64,000 nt of DNA from Marinicella algicola (GTDB lineage: Bacteria > Pseudomonadota > Gammaproteobacteria > Xanthomonadales > Marinicellaceae), in the NCBI RefSeq assembly GCF_028401385.1, contig NZ_JAQOMR010000001.1, forward strand, positions 498,501-562,500, in the 5' to 3' direction. Position numbers and translations under genes: made by a program. The notes beneath the pieces were generated by a model that was given only the letters and a program-made list of their open reading frames with translations, had not been told where the DNA came from and made no database searches. This document shows positions 51,252 through 62,095 of this stretch, one piece after another (position 1 is the first letter of the stretch; each line of letters starts with the position of its first letter).

Positions 51252-52398
51252 ATGCGTTTTTACAAACAGGTTGCTGTCAGTGTGTGCGTACTGGCAATCG
51301 GGGCAGCGGCCTGGTTCTTTCTGGCGCCCGGCGGGCGCGCACTCCTTACATCCTATGGCGTCCTGAGCAATGAGGCTGGCGGCGGTGATGCCCGTCCGTC
51401 CCGCGGGTTTGCCGGTGGCGGGATACAGGTGGTAACCGCGCCGGTGGAGACCGGAACCGTGAATGATGAGCTGACGGCAATCGGCAGTGGTGAGGCGATC
51501 CGCTCGGTCACCGTGCTGCCTGAGGAAGCCGGCACGATCAGGGAACTGATGATTCTCGTCCGGCGATACGGTTGAACAGGGCGAGGTTATTGCCGTTCTC
51601 GATGACCGCGAACAGGTGCTGGCCCGCGATCTGGCTCAGGTGGCACTGGAAAGCGCGACCCGCCAGGCGGAGGTCAATCAGCGTATCAAGTCTGCGATTT
51701 CAAACCTCGAAGTCTATAATGCCGAGATCGCACAGAGATCCGCAGAATTGGATCTGAAGTCTGCAGAACTGGCGCTTTCACGCCGCAGGATCACGGCCCC
51801 GATCGACGGCTCTGCCGGCATTGTCGGGGTGAATGTCGGAGACTACATCACGACCTCATCCGAGATTGTCACCATTGATGACCGGACGACGATTCTTGTC
51901 GATTTCTCGGTCCCGGAGCGTTTCGCAACCGCAATCCGGCCGGGTGCGCCTGTGAAGGCAAGTCTGGTGGCGGCGCCGGGGCAGATGTTTGACGGTGAGG
52001 TTGAAGCTGTCGACAACCGTATCGATGCGGCGAGCCGGACCTTCAAGGTCCGTGCGCGCATTGACAATAAAGGCGATGCACTGCGCGCCGGGATGTCCTT
52101 TGATGTCTCCATGCGCTTCCCCGGCGATGTCTATCCGGCGGTCGACCCGCTCGCGATACAGTGGGATTCCGAGGGCGCCTATGTCTGGCAGCTTGCTGAA
52201 GGCCAGTCCACAAAAGTCCGCGTCCGCATCATTCAGCGCGACCCCGATGCGGTGCTGGTCGATGCCGATCTCGGTGAAGGCGACAGTGTGATCACCGAAG
52301 GCATCCAGCGACTGCGGGAAGGCGCGTCAGTCACCGATATCACCACTGGAAGCCAAACCGACGGGCGCAGCCGGACCAAGGCGGAGAGTGCGTCATGA
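51252..52398 (+). CDS. RND efflux periplasmic adaptor (membrane fusion protein), one frameshift
   Basis: HlyD/AcrA-like adaptor linking an RND pump to an outer-membrane channel. The start is ATG 51252 (MRFYKQVAVSVCVLAIG) with one N-terminal membrane anchor. The lipoyl/hairpin region (GDTVEQGEVIAVLDD) follows a base lost near 51555, then the coiled hairpin, the ITAPIDGSAGIVGVNVGDYI barrel entry and a membrane-proximal domain. The repaired length is about 382 residues. The last codons overlap the start of the pump gene (ATGA at 52395), so the two are translated together. Confidence 0.88.
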
Positions 52399-55300
52399 GC
52401 GAGGATGATCAGAAAGACCAGACGACGCCCCATGACGAAAATGCCGACAATGCCACCGAAGCTGCTTCTAGCGATGCGCGTGACGAAGTGCAAAGGTGAT
52501 TGCGGAGCACGAAAGCGAGCACGGGTTTACCGCGCTTTTCGTGCGCCGTCCGATACTTGCCTTGGTGTTTAACGCGCTGATCGTCGTTGCGGGGCTGGCT
52601 GCCTTTTTCGGCGTCGAGGTGCGCGAACTCCCCGACGTGGACCAGCCTGTGATTACCGTGCGCACGAGTTATTCCGGCGCAGCCCCTGAGACCATCGACC
52701 GCGAGGTCACAAATGTGATCGAGGGCGCGGTTGCCCGCGTGCCCGGATTGCAGGCAATGTCCTCACGCTCATCAACCGGATCGAGCCGTGTGACGCTGGA
52801 ATTCAGCACCGACACAGACATCAATGTCGCATCGATGGATGTGCGTGATGCCGTCGGTCAGGTTCAGGGGCAATTGCCGGATGATGCGGATGAGCCACGC
52901 ATCGTCAAGGCGGATTCAGACTCCCAGCCCGTGATGCGACTGGCCATCACCTCGTCGATTCTGAGTATTGACGACCTGACGGAGCTTGTTTCCGACGAAA
53001 TCGAGGATCGGTTTGCCTCCGTTCCGGGTGTTGCCGATGTCGAGGTCTATGGCGAACGCGACAAGATATTCCGTATCGATATCAACCCGGCAGCGCTTGC
53101 CAGTCGCGGTCTTTCTGTGGCCGATCTGGCTGCCGCGCTCTCCGATATTTCCTGGGATGTTCCGGCTGGGTCGCTGACCAGCACGACCCAGGCGCTCGGT
53201 GTTCGGGCGACGGCCGACATCACCACGCCGGAAGAATTTGCCGGTCTCCGCATTGCTGAAAATGTTCGCCTGGGCGATGTTGCCACCGTCGTCTTTGGTC
53301 CGGATACGGCAGCGACGGCGCTGCGTTATAACGGCCAGCCGGGGATCGGACTGGGGATTGTCCGGCAGGCAAAATCCAATACGCTGCAGATTTCCGAGGG
53401 TGTGCGCCGTGTGGTCGCCGAAATCGCGCCGAACCTGCCAGAGGGCACCACGATCAAGGTGTCGAGCGATGATGCGGTGTTTATCTCCGGCTCTATCGAG
53501 GAGGTGGTGCGTTCGTTGTTGCTGGCCGCGCTCATTGTGGTGGCCATCATCTATCTGTTCCTGCGCGACTGGCGCGCGACCATCATTCCCGCAATCACCC
53601 TTCCTGTCGCGCTTGTCGGGACCCTTGCCGCGATCTATCTCGCGGGCTTTTCAGTCAATATCCTGACTTTGCTGGCAATCGTGCTGGCAACCGGCATGGT
53701 CGTCGATGATGCGATTGTCGTGCTCGAAAACATTGTGCGGCTGCGCGCGCAGGGCATGGGGCCGCGAGCCGCTGCGGTTCTGGGCACACGGCAGGTGTTC
53801 TTCGCGGTCATTACCACCACGGCGACCCTTGCCGCCGTGTTCGTGCCGCTTTCCTTCCTGCCGGGGCAGGCGGGTGGTCTGTTCCGCGAGTTCGGCTTTG
53901 TACTCGCCTTTTCGGTGATGCTGTCCTCATTCGTGGCTCTGACGCTGTGCCCGATGCTCGCTTCCCGCATTCTGGTTCACCACGAGGATGCGACGCCCGG
54001 TCCTGTGGCGCGGATGGGGAGTTCTTGGCGCGGTTTTACGCCGTGACGCTGAGATGGGCGCTGGCCGCTCCGCTGGTTCTTCTGTCGCTTGCCGGATTGC
54101 TGATGTTCGGTGCCTATCTCGCCTACGCCAACCTCACGACAGAGCTTCTGCCGCGCGAGGACCGTTCACTGCTGTTGATGCGCGTTTCTGCGCCGCAGGG
54201 CGTCAGCCTGGATTACACCCGCGACCGCATTCAGCAGGTGGAAGAACGGCTGCAGCCGCTGATCGACAGCGGTGAGGTTGAAAGCGTGTTTTCGATCTCC
54301 GGCTTCGGCAACAATACCAACAGTGGTTTCGTGGTGATGACGCTTGCGCCGTGGAGTGAACGCACCCGCACACAGGACGAGATCTCGCGCGATGTGAACG
54401 CGGCCGCCGGGGGATCCCGCTGTGCGCGCCTTCGCCTTCCAGCCCAATTCGCTGAATATTCGCGGCGCCGGAAACGGACTGAGCGTGGCGCTTGTGGGCT
54501 CAAGCCATGAAAGGCTTTCGCAAGCCGCGAGTGCGCTCGTCGCAGCCATGGAAGAAGATCCGATGTTCTCTGCGCCACGGCTTTCCAACGAGGCTTCGCA
54601 GGCACAGCTCGCCCTGACGCTCGACCGCCGCCGGGCCGCCGATCTAGGGATCGATATCGCCGGACTGTCCCAGGCGCTGATCGCCTTGCTCGATGGTCGG
54701 TCGGTCGGTGAGGTGTTCATCGAGGGCGATTCCTATGATGTTCAGTTGCGTGCCGATACGCGCAAACTCGATGATCCCACCGACCTGAGAAATGTATTCC
54801 TGCGGACAGGCGATGGTCGCATCGTGCCATTGTCGACCATTGCCGATCTGGAAGAAAAGTCGATTGCGCCGACGCTCGAGCGCGAACAGCAGCAGGCCGC
54901 GGTTTCGCTGTCTTCAAGCCTCGGCCCCGATGTGGCGCTAGGCGATGCCTATCAGCGCCTGCTTGAACTGGCCGAGCCGCTATTGCCTGCCGGTGCCCAT
55001 GTGGAGGCGCAGGCCGAGGCCGCCGCTCTCGATGAAAATGCGTCGGGCATGACTATGGTCTTCGGATTTGCGATTATTATCGTCTTTCTCGTGCTGGCAG
55101 CCCAGTTTGAAAGCATGTGGAGCGCACTCATCATCCTTTCGACGGTGCCCTTCGGAATTGGCTGTGCCGTGATCGCCATGCTTTTGACCGGAACCAGTCT
55201 CAACATCTATTCGCAGATCGGCCTTGTGCTTCTGATCGGCGTGATGGCGAAAAACGGTATTCTGATCGTCGAGTTTGCCAACCAATTGCGGGACCGAGGC

Positions 55301-55597
55301 GAGAGCGTACGCGATGCGATCGAGCATGCAACCATGTTGCGCCTAAGGCCGGTGATGATGACAATGATCTCTACCGTCCTCGGCGGCATTCCGCTGGTGC
55401 TGGCATCAGGTGCAGGCGCAGAAGCGCGCATCGCACTTGGGTGGGTGATTGTCGGCGGGCTGGGGTTTGCCACGCTGGTGACGTTGTATGTGACGCCGGT
55501 GGCCTATTTCATTCTCGCTCGACTATCCAAGCCGAAAGCTGACGAAGAAAGGTTGTTGAACGCGGAAATGCACGACGCTGCCGCGATAGAGCACTGA
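52395..55597 (+). CDS. RND efflux pump inner-membrane transporter (HAE1 type), four frameshifts
   Basis: Proton-driven multidrug exporter of about 1,070 residues with twelve predicted helices. It starts MSEDDQKDQTTPHDE, and a lost A near 52497 must be restored to continue into VIAEHESEHGFTALFVRRPILAL. Proton-relay residues sit in GMVVDDAIVVLENI (TM4 Asp pair). RND repeats include LYNVTP-like LYVTPVAYF, and GVMAKNGILIVEFANQLRDRG is in the second half. Further losses near 54017 (G run) and two between 54412 and 54425 give MGEFLARFYAV and GGIPLVRAFAFQPNS. Substrates cannot be predicted. The outer-membrane channel is not adjacent. Confidence 0.88.
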
Positions 55598-55733
55598 CGG
55601 GGAAGGCGGCAGCAAGTACCGGCTTGCATTCACTCAGCATGGAAAAACTTGCTAAACCGTGTCCATACTGTTGATATAGGCAATCATATGTAGTGATCGG
55701 CACAGCCGATTCTGAAATTCCTGAAGGGGAAAC

Positions 55734-56324
55734 ATGTCACCAAAAACAATTCTGGCCGTTTGTGCAACCGCGCTGCTCGCAAGCTGCGCGGCCAACACGC
55801 AGAACAGCGTGAACCCGGCTTCCAATGAAGTATCGGTCACCAACATTTCCGTCAGTGATCCGGCTACCTACATGGATACGCAGGAAGCGGAGATGCGTCA
55901 GCAGCTTGAAGGCACGGGTGTGACCATTATACGCACGCCGAAATATATCGCGCTGGTCTTCGACTCGAGCATTACCTTTGCAACGGATAGCTCGGACATT
56001 GTGCCCGAATTCAACCCGTCTCTCACCGTGGTCGCCGGCTTGCTGAAGAAATACAATGCCACCGATCTTGACGTGAATGGCTATACCGATTCGACCGGTT
56101 CGGACGCTTACAATCTCAAGCTCTCGCAGCAGCGCGCCAACGCCGTTGCTGGTGCGTTGATCCAGCGCGGTGTCAGTCCGCAGCGCATCATGCCGGTTGG
56201 TTACGGCAAGGCCAATCCTGTCGCTTCGAATGACACAGCCGACGGGCGTGCACAGAACCGTCGTGTTGAAATCAGGATTGCACCGCCGGCAGTTGCCGGC
56301 TCGGCCACCACTGCGGTCAACTGA
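55734..56324 (+). CDS. OmpA-family lipoprotein
   Basis: A 196-residue outer-membrane lipoprotein. The signal ends in a lipobox (ALLASC) so Cys 18 would be lipidated. The C-terminal OmpA domain binds peptidoglycan: [36 protein letters not shown] and the final [11 protein letters not shown] segment YMDTQEAEMRQQLEGTGV is shared with the next gene, showing paralogy. Intact. A promoter is likely in the 136 bases upstream. Confidence 0.88.
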   Translation: MSPKTILAVCATALLASCAANTQNSVNPASNEVSVTNISVSDPATYMDTQEAEMRQQLEGTGVTIIRTPKYIALVFDSSITFATDSSDIVPEFNPSLTVVAGLLKKYNATDLDVNGYTDSTGSDAYNLKLSQQRANAVAGALIQRGVSPQRIMPVGYGKANPVASNDTADGRAQNRRVEIRIAPPAVAGSATTAVN

Positions 56325-56462
56325 TCGCGCTTCTGATTTCCTTGAATACTGTGGCCCGGTTCGTGTTATCGGGCCACAACCATATTTGGCAGGCACTTTC
56401 GCCATATGATTGCCGCAATAGCGCGGCTTGAGATTGAGCGAGATTCACATCTGAGGGACATC

Positions 56463-57111
56463 ATGCTGAAAAAATGACCATTGCTGCAGCAGGCTTTGCG
56501 TTTCTTGCCGGTTGCACCACCACGGATCCCTATTCGGGCCAGACCGTCAACAACAACACCGGTACCGGTGCGCTTGCAGGCGGCGCGCTTGGCGCACTTG
56601 CAGGCCTGGCTGTCGGCGGCGATGCGAAGGCGCTGCCATCGGCGGCGCCATTGGCGCGCTCGCTGGTGGCGGCATCGGCGTCTACATGGACAATCAGGAA
56701 GCTGAGTTCCGCCGCTCGCTCGCGGGTACCGGCATTTCCGTGGTTCGCAATGGCGACATGCTGACGCTGATTATGCCCGGCAACGTCACCTTCCCAACGG
56801 ACCAGTACACGATCCTGCCAAACTTCTACTCGACGCTGAACGCTGTTTCGACCGTGCTGCGTAAATATGACCGCACGGCCGTCAACGTCAATGGTTACAC
56901 GGATTCAACCGGTTCTGCGGAATATAACCAACGGCTGTCGCAGGAGCGCGCCAACAGCGTTGGCAACTACCTCATCCAGAGCGGCGTAAGCGGTAACCGG
57001 ATCTCCGCTGTTGGTTTCGGCCCGTCAAATCCGATCGCCTCGAACGCGACACCGGACGGCCGCGCTCAGAACCGTCGCGTCGAAATCCAGATTTCGGCCG
57101 TCAAGATGTAG
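56463..57111 (+). CDS. YiaD-like OmpA lipoprotein with glycine zipper, two frameshifts
   Basis: Paralogue of the preceding gene. ATG 56463 (MLKK) is followed by a six-A run that needs a seventh A to read on as [14 protein letters not shown], a lipoprotein signal with lipobox. A glycine-zipper region ([20 protein letters not shown]) follows, and then a second lost base near 56627 leads into [15 protein letters not shown] and [15 protein letters not shown]. The OmpA domain has [15 protein letters not shown] and [12 protein letters not shown]. The repaired protein is about 217 residues. It probably anchors the outer membrane to the cell wall. A terminator follows. Confidence 0.87.
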
Positions 57112-57136
57112 TGTTTTCAGGCGCTGGATAACAACA

Positions 57137-57158
57137 AAAGGCGCCGGAAGGCGCCTTT
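57137..57158 (+). terminator. Intrinsic terminator after the second OmpA gene
   Basis: Stem AAAGGCGCC / GGCGCCTTT with a GGAA tetraloop and a following T-rich end (TTTCTTG), 25 bases after the stop. Confidence 0.88.
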
Positions 57159-57188
57159 CTTGTATCCGGTTCTTGCTTTTAGATACGG

Positions 57189-57470
57189 TTACCGGAGCCT
57201 GAGACTGACCGGTGCCCGGCCACGTTTTTCGCTCTGAATAAAGAGATGAATACGGGCGGCTGGCTGTACGGCGCGCGCTGCACGCTCTCCCTGGCTCGTC
57301 AGCAGGCCGACAAGCTCTCGCGCCTTGTAGCGCCCCTGAAACCGGGCATATTCCGCCAACTTCTGGGCTGCTTCATGGAGAGGGTTGAAACCGCTTCGAC
57401 GCGCGGTTGAGGGTTCGGTATTGCCTGACATCATGCCGGAACGCTGTTTCCTGTTCACGTCAATCCCCAT
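57189..57470 (-). CDS. Hypothetical small basic protein
   Basis: A 93-codon frame from ATG 57470. A downstream start at MMSGNTEPSTARRSG is also possible, as no clear ribosome site marks either. The middle, FNPLHEAAQKLAEYARFQGRYKARELVGLL, looks helical and charged. The end is basic (KRGRAPVSLRLR). No family is recognised. It is convergent with the OmpA genes and close to their terminator. Confidence 0.45.
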   Translation of the reverse strand: MGIDVNRKQRSGMMSGNTEPSTARRSGFNPLHEAAQKLAEYARFQGRYKARELVGLLTSQGERAARAVQPAARIHLFIQSEKRGRAPVSLRLR

Positions 57471-57583
57471 AGCTACGCAGGACAGATAGAGGGCTATTGT
57501 GTGGCATCGGAAGCATTTTTGGTTTGTGCTTTCCGAAACCTTACCAACAAGCTACCGGCTAAATCTTTCGAAACCCTTTACGG

Positions 57584-57616
57584 AAAACGCCGGCCCGCGA
57601 TGTGGACCGGCGTTTT
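57584..57616 (-). terminator. Terminator after the D,D-carboxypeptidase gene
   Basis: Perfect ten-base stem AAAACGCCGG / CCGGCGTTTT with a 13-base loop, 50 bases beyond the stop of the minus-strand dacA-like gene. It is symmetric and may act in both directions. Confidence 0.7.
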
Positions 57617-57666
57617 ATTCACTATTTTTGCTCCAGTGTCTGACAGTACCGGACTGTTCTTGCGCG

Positions 57667-59118
57667 CTACTGCAGACTGGCCCAGCAACTGACGCCATTC
57701 CGCTTCAGCGCACGGCAGGCTCTGACCGCCTCTTCCTGGTCGGGGAAGCCACCGAAGCGGGCCCGGTATATCTCCTGGCCGCCGTTGTTGTAGGCGAGCG
57801 CGAAGGGTTCGGATTCTTCAAGTGCGCCACCGGCCTTTCCCTGGGTACGGATGAGGATCGCGCGTGCATCTTCCGCAGTCGCTGCGGTTCCAACCTGCAC
57901 GACCCAGCCACGCGGCTGACTGATCGAACTGGTCTTGATAGATGTGTCCGGTACGCTTTCGGAAGCCTGGGCTGAAGGTATGATTGCATCGCCCACGGCA
58001 TCGACAGCGTTGTCGGCTGTCTGCAGAACGTCCTCAACGCTCAGACCATCGTCATTGTCGGCCGGACGGCGGGCGCTCGGCAGCGGCACGTTGGATACGA
58101 GCTCGGCCTGAACGCCGGTGAGACCCGCCGCTGCTGCCGGTTTGGCATTGTCGTTTGCTGCATAGGCAAGCGCGACGCCACCCTCTGCCGCTGGACGCGG
58201 GTAGGGGATCGGTCCTTTTTCCGGGAACACCATGCTGCCGGCGCGGGCAATCACAAAATTGCCGCCGCGGCCATTGGAAGCCTTCGGCAGATAGGTCGTG
58301 ACCAGTCGCGTTGCCCATTTATTCCGGCTGGCCGAAGTTGCACCACCCATGACAACGGCGACAATCGAGCGATTGCCGGAAACGGCAGAGGTGGCCAGAT
58401 TGTATCCCGAAGCGTTGGTGTAGCCGGTCTTGATACCGTCGACGCCCTTGACCTGGCCAAGCAAGCGGTTGTGATTGCCGATATTGTATTTGCCGTATTT
58501 GAAATTACGCGTACCGAAATAGTGATAATATTCCGGAAAATGCTGGCGCAGCGCAATGCCGAGGCGGGCCTGGTCGCGGGCCGTGGTTTTCTGCGCGCTG
58601 TTCGGCAGGCCGTGTGCATTGCGGTAGGTCGTGCGCGTCATGCCAAGCGAATGCGCCTTGTTGGTCATCATCCTGGCGAAATTGGATTCCGACCCGCCGA
58701 GATACTCGGCAAGCGCGGTCGAGACGTCATTGGCCGAACGGGTGACCAGAGAGTAGATCGCGGTTTCCACCGTGACACTGCCGCCGGCGGGAATGCCGAG
58801 CTTTGTCGGCGGCTCGGAAGCGGCATTCTTGGAAAACGGGATCTTAGAATTCAGCGTGATGCGCCCTTCATCGAGCGCCTCAAACACCATGTAGAGGGTC
58901 ATCATCTTGGTCAGCGATGCCGGATAGCGCGGCGCATCGGGCGCCTCGCTGTAAAGAACTTTACCGGTGTGGGCGTCGATCACGATCGCGGCGTCATTGG
59001 AATCAGCGCGGGCGTTGTGCACGGGGAGGCCGGTGATAAGAATCATCAATGCCGCGAAAAGCATCGCGACGTTCGAAAACCGGCTCATACGGAAGCGGCG
59101 GGTGGCCTGTCTCTGCAT
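57667..59118 (-). CDS. D-alanyl-D-alanine carboxypeptidase with SPOR domain
   Basis: Penicillin-binding protein of peptidase family S11 that trims peptidoglycan stem peptides in the periplasm. The 483-residue protein is intact. It has a signal peptide (FSNVAMLFAALMILITGLP then NARA), the active-site SLTK, SAN in TRSANDVS and KTG in DGIKTGYT. After a long linker, a C-terminal SPOR domain (GWVVQVGTAATAEDARAIL...YRARFGGF) binds denuded glycan at division sites. This domain mix is common in Rhizobiales. The start is MQRQATRRFRMSRF, and an in-frame ATG at MSRF may be the real one. Confidence 0.93.
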   Translation of the reverse strand: MQRQATRRFRMSRFSNVAMLFAALMILITGLPVHNARADSNDAAIVIDAHTGKVLYSEAPDAPRYPASLTKMMTLYMVFEALDEGRITLNSKIPFSKNAASEPPTKLGIPAGGSVTVETAIYSLVTRSANDVSTALAEYLGGSESNFARMMTNKAHSLGMTRTTYRNAHGLPNSAQKTTARDQARLGIALRQHFPEYYHYFGTRNFKYGKYNIGNHNRLLGQVKGVDGIKTGYTNASGYNLATSAVSGNRSIVAVVMGGATSASRNKWATRLVTTYLPKASNGRGGNFVIARAGSMVFPEKGPIPYPRPAAEGGVALAYAANDNAKPAAAAGLTGVQAELVSNVPLPSARRPADNDDGLSVEDVLQTADNAVDAVGDAIIPSAQASESVPDTSIKTSSISQPRGWVVQVGTAATAEDARAILIRTQGKAGGALEESEPFALAYNNGGQEIYRARFGGFPDQEEAVRACRALKRNGVSCWASLQ

Positions 59119-59383
59119 TCGAAAAACTCTTGCGAAATCTGGCGGTTGTTGTTTCCTGGCGAAGCCGTGGCGGCATGATACCGGCCGCCTTCGCCCTTTG
59201 CTAGGCTTGCCAGCACTGTGATCAATTTGCAGTTAATATTCGTTTAAGTTTTTGCCGGGCTGGCGATTTTTGTGAACCTGCCTCCACCTGAACCCAAGCG
59301 CCAGTTTACCGTTCTGTCATGCCCGTCGCCGCTTTTCAAACGCCTTTCCATCAGATATTCAATGCGCGAACAGGAGCAAGACC

Positions 59384-60114
59384 ATGCAGACACCGCGGAC
59401 CGGCGGCGATCCCTTCAGGCCGCGGAAACGTCGCGAGCCGCCGATCAATCTGCCTCCGGCGGTGCTGGTGGCGCTCGGCCTGCTGTTTGCGATCTTCCTG
59501 CTTCAACAGTTTGTTTTCGACTATCGCACCAACATGATGATCTGGCAGGATTTCGGTTTTCTGCCGGTGCGTTATGCACACCCGCTCTCGGATCAGGGCT
59601 TCGCATGGCTTTGGTCGCCATTGACCTATTCGTTTCTGCATGGTGGCTGGACGCATATCATCTTCAACGCCATCTGGCTGTCGATTTTCGGTGCGCCGGT
59701 TGCAAAGCGCATTGGCGCGCTGCGCTTCCTGTTGCTATGGGTGACAAGTTCGGCGGCTTCGGCCTTTTTCTTCGCCGCCACGGATTGGGGCGCGGTCAGC
59801 GTTCTGATCGGAGCGTCCGGCGTGGTTTCCGCCTATATGGGGCTTCCTGCCGTTTCGTCTTCAGCGGCGGCCGGTTCCTGCCGCAGGCGCATTTGGCGCC
59901 ACGCCTGACCATCGGCGAAGTGTTCGCCGATCCGACGGCCCGCGCCTTCGTCCTGGTCTGGCTTGTCGGCAATCTGCTCGTTGCCGCAGGCGTCAGCTTT
60001 GTCGGGATAAGCGCTGCCGATATTGCCTGGCAGGCGCATGTGGGCGGCTTCCTGTTCGGGTTTCTCGCCTTCCCGCTTTTTGATGTCAGGACCCCGCGCA
60101 CCCTGGTGTTTTGA
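59384..60114 (+). CDS. Rhomboid family intramembrane serine protease, one frameshift
   Basis: Six-helix membrane protease. ATG 59384 (MQTPRTGGDPFRPRKRR) has AGGAGCAAGACC upstream. The Ser is in IGASGVVSAYMG and the His in AHVGGFLFGFLAFP. The loop residues HGGWTHIIFNAIWLSIFG are also typical. A base lost near 59838 in the ggggctt stretch shifts the frame just after the active Ser. The repaired product is about 243 residues with RTLVF at its end. Substrate unknown. Confidence 0.88.
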
Positions 60115-60241
60115 GGGGACAGCCCGATTTTCCTCCGCCCAGCGTTTGCTTGCAATCGTCAAAAACCTCATGCACCATCTTTTCGTGCACATTTCCTGAC
60201 AGGCGGAAATGCGCTTGGGAGCTGAAAACGAGGAGGTTTTT

Positions 60242-60675
60242 ATGGCGATCACTGTCAGAATGATACTGGACGAAAAGGGCAGGTCGGTTGTGACGGCGCC
60301 GGCTCAGACGCCGATCTCGGAAATGGCTGTCATCCTGCATCAAAACCGCATCGGCGCTGTTGTGATCGTGAATGATGACAACAAGATTGCGGGCATTTTA
60401 CGGAACGTGACCTTGCCGCCGCCATCGGCAAGCATGGTGCGCGCTGTCTGGCCGCACCGGTGTCTGAAGAGATGACCGACACCGTCTATCGCTGTGACGA
60501 GGGCACCAGCGTCAACGAGTTGATGGAGGTGATGACAACAAGGCATTTCCGCCATGTGCCGGTGGAGGTCGATGGTCGGCTTATCGGGATCATCTCGATC
60601 GGCGACGTGGTCAAGTCACGCATCCGCGAGGTCGAGCAAGAGGCCGAGCATATCAAGTCTTATATCGCCGGCTGA
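60242..60675 (+). CDS. CBS-domain pair protein, one frameshift
   Basis: A small protein of two CBS motifs (about 144 residues) that probably senses adenine nucleotides. ATG 60242 (MAITVRMILDEKG) follows GAGGAGGTTTTT. One T lost in the run near 60396-60399 breaks the AGIFTERDL motif at the end of the first CBS. After repair AAAIGKHGARCL and VPVEVDGRLIGIISIGDVV follow. Stand-alone CBS proteins of this size are frequent in Rhizobiales, and their targets are mostly unknown. Confidence 0.88.
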
Positions 60676-60686
60676 GTGCGAGAGGC

Positions 60687-61132
60687 TTATTTGCCGTAGA
60701 CAGTTTTGGGATCGAAGGCCTTGTGGTCGTCGATGCTTTTCAGCGCGGCCGCATCATCCTTGGCTGTCACTTCGCGATAGAAGCAGGAACGACGGCCGGT
60801 GTGGCAGGCCGCGTCATGGCCGGCAACCGAGACCTTCAGCAGGATAGCGTCCTGATCGCAATCGGTGAGTATCTGTTCCACCTTTTGCAGATTGCCCGAG
60901 GTCTCGCCCTTCTTCCAGATCGTGTCGCGTGACCGGCTGTAATAGTGGGCAAAGCCGGTTTCGAGCGTCAGCGACAGCGCTTCGTCGTTCATATGGGCAA
61001 GCATCAGCACCGCATTGTCGCGGGCATCAGTGACCACGGCGGTGACGAGCCCCTTGTCGTCGAAACGGGGGTGAAGGCGGTGGCCTCGTCAAGAAGGGCC
61101 TTGTCTCTCGGCGGCTTTGCGAAATTCATCAT
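60687..61132 (-). CDS. hisI: Phosphoribosyl-AMP cyclohydrolase HisI, one frameshift
   Basis: Opens the purine ring of PR-AMP in histidine synthesis. It starts [14 protein letters not shown] at 61132. Zinc and substrate motifs are [23 protein letters not shown] and [14 protein letters not shown] lost in the five-C run near 61065-61069 breaks the N-terminal part. With six, [18 protein letters not shown] reads through. The repaired length is about 149 residues, normal for the single-domain HisI. It converges on the CBS gene with only 11 bases between stops. Confidence 0.92.
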
Positions 61133-61284
61133 GCTTTTTCCTGTCGTTGCCCGGAGGTGATAGACCGGGTGGCCACGCTTGGCAATTCCCTCTGGGTCTT
61201 GCCGCGCTCTTGCCGAAATCCCATGTTTTCCTGTAATCAATCTGCACAGGCCCGCTTACGGGCAAGGCGTCACGGAAAGCGAAA

Positions 61285-61746
61285 ATGGACGATATCTATT
61301 CCGCCCGGATCTTGAGCCATGCCGGCAATGTCACCCGGCTGGGCGTGCTTGAAGGTGCCGATGCGAGCGCTTCCGCCCATTCCAGGCTGTGCGGATCACG
61401 GCTGACGGTTTATCTCGACATGTCCGATGGCAAGGTCAGCGACTATTCCCATGAGGTGAAGGCCTGCGCTCTGGGGCAGGCGTCATCGGCAATCATGGCT
61501 GCTTGTGTGATCGGCGCCACGCCGGACGAGATCAGACGTGCGCGCATCGAGATGCGTGCGATGCTGAAAGAGGGTGGCGAGGGGCCGGAAGGCCGATTTG
61601 CGGAAATGCGCTGCCTGTTGCCGGTCAGGGACTATCCGGCGCGTCATGGCTCTGTGATGCTGACCTTTGAGGCTGTTGTCAAAGCGCTCGACACGCTCGA
61701 CGCAAGCACCCCGAACCAGAAAGAGGCCGCCGGGCACGATGTGTGA
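61285..61746 (+). CDS. NifU/IscU-like iron-sulfur cluster scaffold protein
   Basis: A 153-residue protein with the three cluster-binding Cys of the IscU/NifU N-terminal family: SRLCGSRLT, VKACALGQASSAIM and EMRCLLPV. It begins MDDIYSARILSHAG. Intact. Such proteins assemble or transfer Fe-S clusters. The gene overlaps yidD by eight bases. The pairing of this scaffold with yidD between hisI and a methyltransferase is frequent in Rhizobiales. Confidence 0.87.
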   Translation: MDDIYSARILSHAGNVTRLGVLEGADASASAHSRLCGSRLTVYLDMSDGKVSDYSHEVKACALGQASSAIMAACVIGATPDEIRRARIEMRAMLKEGGEGPEGRFAEMRCLLPVRDYPARHGSVMLTFEAVVKALDTLDASTPNQKEAAGHDV

Positions 61747-62095
61747 GACCCATGGCGACGCGAAAACGACGTCGCGCAATTGGCAGGGACCGTTTAGCAA
61801 GACGCCGGGACGCCTGTTCGGGCTCGGCATCATCCGTTTCTACCAACTGACATTCTCAAGCCTGATCGGTCAGTCCTGCCGCCATTTGCCGACTTGCTCG
61901 GAATATGGCTATGAGGCGATTGCCCGCCACGGGCTCTGGGCCGGCGGCTTTCTCACGCTGTTTCGCGTCGGGCGCTGCGGACCGGGTGGCACACACGGTT
62001 TCGATCCGGTTCCCGAAACGCTGGATGACGATTGGCACTGGTATATGCCATGGCGTTATTTTCTGGCCGGCCGACGCTCTCACGCGTCGGAGTAG
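61739..62095 (+). CDS. yidD: Membrane protein insertion efficiency factor YidD
   Basis: A 118-residue protein that assists YidC-dependent insertion of membrane proteins. ATG 61739 (MCETHGDAKTTSRN) overlaps the upstream gene. The diagnostic core is IRFYQLTFSSLIGQSCRHLPTCSEYGYEAIARHG followed by RCGPGGTHGFDPVP (given in two parts). Its 3' end overlaps the convergent methyltransferase gene by 16 bases. Confidence 0.92.
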   Translation: MCETHGDAKTTSRNWQGPFSKTPGRLFGLGIIRFYQLTFSSLIGQSCRHLPTCSEYGYEAIARHGLWAGGFLTLFRVGRCGPGGTHGFDPVPETLDDDWHWYMPWRYFLAGRRSHASE

